Shown here piece after piece: positions 61,923-64,000 of a stretch of DNA of 64,000 bases. The notes below the pieces were generated by a model. That model saw only the letters and a list, made by a program, of their open reading frames with translations, did no database searches and had not been told where the DNA came from. How positions within the stretch are numbered: the stretch's first letter is position 1; each line of letters begins with the position of its first letter. Made by a program: the position numbers and the translations under genes. The DNA is from Corticium candelabrum (lineage: Eukaryota > Porifera > Homoscleromorpha > Homosclerophorida > Plakinidae): contig NC_085102.1 of the NCBI RefSeq assembly GCF_963422355.1, positions 1,706,876 to 1,770,875 of the forward strand. The letters are read 5' to 3'.

Positions 61923-63122
61923 TTACTCCTTGCCTAATTCTGGAACTTGACGCAATATCCAAGGTCTGTGTTTCTGAATGTCAGTGTAGACACTATAATG
62001 TTCACCACATCCCTTCGACCAGCTGATGAGTCCGATCACGGTGCTTTTTCCGTTAGAGTCGACATGCATCAACCCTCCTCCACTGTCGCCATTACAGGCA
62101 CCTACACCACCAGATTCATAACCAGTACATAGGTGACTGTTGCGAATGTTGATTCCTTGCTTCTTGTAAGCCTCTTCACAGTCTTCTCTTGCAACAATAG
62201 GGACTTTAGCACAATACAACTCATCTGGCTGCAATGAGCTTTTTTCAGTAATACCCCATCCTGTAATAACCATTTCTGTCTTAGAGTTCACAAGAGGAGT
62301 GTTGCGCTTGGGGATAACTGCAGTATTAGTGTCAGGTCCAAGTACAACGTCAGCTTCTAGTTCCAGAAGAGCAATGTCATGTTGTGGTGGTTGAAAATCG
62401 CTGCTTGCTGTGTATTCATCATGAACAAAGGAGTTTGTCACACGAAACACTTGGCCTTCGCCCTCAAGAAATCCACTAAAGTAGTTCTTGGATCCAACCA
62501 TTGCTAGAACCATAGTCATGTTGGTAAGACAGTGTGCTGCTGTTAAGACCCACCGTTTGTGAACCAGCACACCACCACAACGTTTTGTGCGGTTGTCTGG
62601 AGTTAAAAGCATCAGTCCGACCTGCCAGGGCGCAGTCCATTCATCTTGACAGACTGATTTGCCTTCAGTATCCTGAATTGGAGAGTTTGTGTCTCTGCCT
62701 CCAAATATTGCTCGTTGAATTTGAGGTACAAATGTAGACGTTCCAGCTGGTAAACGAGTATCATTGTCTTCTACATTCTCCTTTGCTTGAACCGATTGCT
62801 TGTTACTAGAAACCATGACTTGTAATTGTGACTTGAAATCATCAAGAACTGTCTCTAGTTGAGAATGAAAGTTATCATTAGCTATTGCTGTCTGTAAATC
62901 TTCTGTCCTCAGTGGACTGCCTGATTCTTTCTCTACAAGCAACAGTTGTGAGTACTTGTATCTGTAGGCACCTGTAGAAAAAGTAATTAATATTAAGTAT
63001 ATTTCATAATGCCTCTGAGTGGTCAAACAGATCTTACTTTGTTTCATAACGGGAGCAGCACTAATCCAAGATGTAGTGATTATAAGGCAACTGAGCAGTA
63101 TCTTCAATCCAATCCCGTTCAT
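61923..63122 (-). CDS. S1-family (trypsin-fold) serine protease, secreted
   Basis: Minus-strand exons 63122..63038 and 62971..61923 give 377 residues; the 66-bp GT-AG intron contains no stop and keeps the frame, so retention would add 22 residues. There is a signal peptide (LKILLSCLIITTSWISAAP), a propeptide of about 110 residues, then the catalytic domain starting IFGGRD. The triad is His in TAAHC, Asp in DIALLE and Ser in GDSGGG, with ITGWG also present. The residue at trypsin position 189 is Gly (GACNGDSGG), and 216 and 226 are Ser (SWSKG, YSVYT), so trypsin-like Lys/Arg cleavage is not expected. The residue before IFGG is Ala (QRA), not the usual Arg or Lys. Ser in GDSGGG is followed by Gly where most have Pro. 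An extracellular endopeptidase; the target is unknown. Confidence 0.9.
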   Translation of the reverse strand: MNGIGLKILLSCLIITTSWISAAPVMKQSKICLTTQRHYEIYLILITFSTGAYRYKYSQLLLVEKESGSPLRTEDLQTAIANDNFHSQLETVLDDFKSQLQVMVSSNKQSVQAKENVEDNDTRLPAGTSTFVPQIQRAIFGGRDTNSPIQDTEGKSVCQDEWTAPWQVGLMLLTPDNRTKRCGGVLVHKRWVLTAAHCLTNMTMVLAMVGSKNYFSGFLEGEGQVFRVTNSFVHDEYTASSDFQPPQHDIALLELEADVVLGPDTNTAVIPKRNTPLVNSKTEMVITGWGITEKSSLQPDELYCAKVPIVAREDCEEAYKKQGINIRNSHLCTGYESGGVGACNGDSGGGLMHVDSNGKSTVIGLISWSKGCGEHYSVYTDIQKHRPWILRQVPELGKE

Positions 63123-63178
63123 CTCCTATTGTCAGTGGAGCTTCTTTACCAGTGAACTGTCTGACACAAAATCTCCAG

Positions 63179-63186
63179 TATAAATA
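63179..63186 (-). promoter_or_regulatory. TATA box candidate of the protease gene
   Basis: The minus strand reads TATTTATA, 57-64 bp upstream of the ATG, which would leave a leader of about 30 bases. Confidence 0.45.
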
Positions 63187-64000
63187 CAATCATGGCAGGA
63201 TGTATTAATTATGCCAATCGCTAAACTTTCAGGCCTGCTAATGACTTGGCATGTCCCACCAGACTCAACGTTTCCACGCGGAGATCAAGCAAGCCGCGGA
63301 TATGGGCACTAATATAATTACTGGGAAACCCCACATGACGTAATGGCGGTGTAGAATACGTAGCCTACAACCTACATCTGCCAAACGTTTCCTTTTGACT
63401 TGTTGATTGAAGACGCAACCTGACCAAGAGTGCGAGTGCGTCATAACAAGACCTCGATCTTCGACGCTACAGTACGTCTCCGTATCAGACGGTTGGCAAC
63501 CCTGAGTGTCTGTAACACCAGACGGTCGAGTAGATAGGTAACACGTTCACAATGATCTTGTGCAAACTTGCTGTTTACAAAGTGAGAAAACCGGAGTTAG
63601 CCGGTCAACGTCATGTACCTGCTTCCGCTCAAGAGGCTCGCGTTGCATTCTCTGACCAGCTGGGGTGCTCTCCGGATATGCAAATGTCCGACTAGTAACC
63701 ACGACCTTTGACACTATTACACAATTATACGACTTTGTAACCCCGCGGATATTAGCATCAAACCTTACAACCGAGAATCCAGCAAACTAGACGTTTCCTA
63801 ACAAGTGTAAAGGTGTCATGATCACGAAGAAGGTTTCTTGCTCAACCCACAGAAAGCAAACCACCAGATGTACTGTAGTAACATTCCCACGCTTTCCGTT
63901 TCGTGAGCACTAGATGTCTACGTACTCTACATCACTGTGTCGTAGTTCCTCTATCACCACAGCAGCGATTATCAGAGCTGTGGGTGTTCTCAGGCGGTCA
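63187..64000. other. Upstream flank of the protease gene
   Basis: No gene, repeat or RNA recognised up to the window edge. Confidence 0.4.

Overview
This is nuclear DNA of an animal. The evidence is short GT-AG introns (63-77 bp), three metazoan-type U2 spliceosomal RNA genes, TATA-box promoters, a Ty3/gypsy retrotransposon, MITEs, and a Ginger-like DNA transposon. The gene set (receptor-type TKL kinases with kelch ectodomains in tandem, plus a trypsin-fold protease) suggests an early-branching animal. A sponge is my best guess, but that is inference and the sequence alone does not settle it.

The window is dominated by one locally amplified family. Each member is a secreted or membrane protein with a signal peptide, two sets of kelch repeats, a GCC2/ephrin-receptor-like Cys-rich module, an EGF-like module, one TM helix and a TKL-type kinase split by one conserved intron. 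The loci are A (3' part, 3-1895, +), B (9650-13163, +), pseudogene C (14528-16737, +), D (20029-25542, +, an in-frame fusion of two family members), E (38991-42550, -) and pseudogene F (52321-55892, +). Small relics lie near 37440 and 60070. Downstream of A, D and F, about 2.5-3 kb away (8 kb for D, because of a retrotransposon), lies a U2 snRNA gene on the minus strand (4396-4586, 33749-33938, 58694-58884). The kinase and U2 therefore duplicated as one cassette.

Layout: 1-7250 is one kinase/U2 cassette. 6360-11589 was copied almost unchanged to 16737-21960, with its left breakpoint at a hAT-like MITE and its right breakpoint fused in frame to a second kinase gene (D). 22000-36510 is a second cassette, interrupted between kinase and U2 by a decayed gypsy element (28064-33627), which itself carries a 1.2 kb insertion. 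36510-43790 holds a TTAA-flanked MITE and gene E on the opposite strand. 43795-50934 is a 7.1 kb transposon with about 700-bp terminal inverted repeats; it encodes an eight-exon integrase-type transposase with Ulp1 protease and PHD modules, and its left repeat is interrupted by a 1.3 kb element carrying a RecQ-helicase fragment. 52300-59800 is a third, older cassette. 60430-61110 holds short ORFs with a tandem Rho_N/SAP-like repeat, and 61923-63122 (-) is a two-exon S1 serine protease gene.

Functionally, the intact kinases (B, D, E, probably A) look like cell-surface receptors with fast-changing kelch ectodomains and a nearly constant kinase. Their promoters share a TTTGTCACAT motif 41-50 bp upstream of TATATAAA. 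The rest is duplication debris and nested mobile elements.
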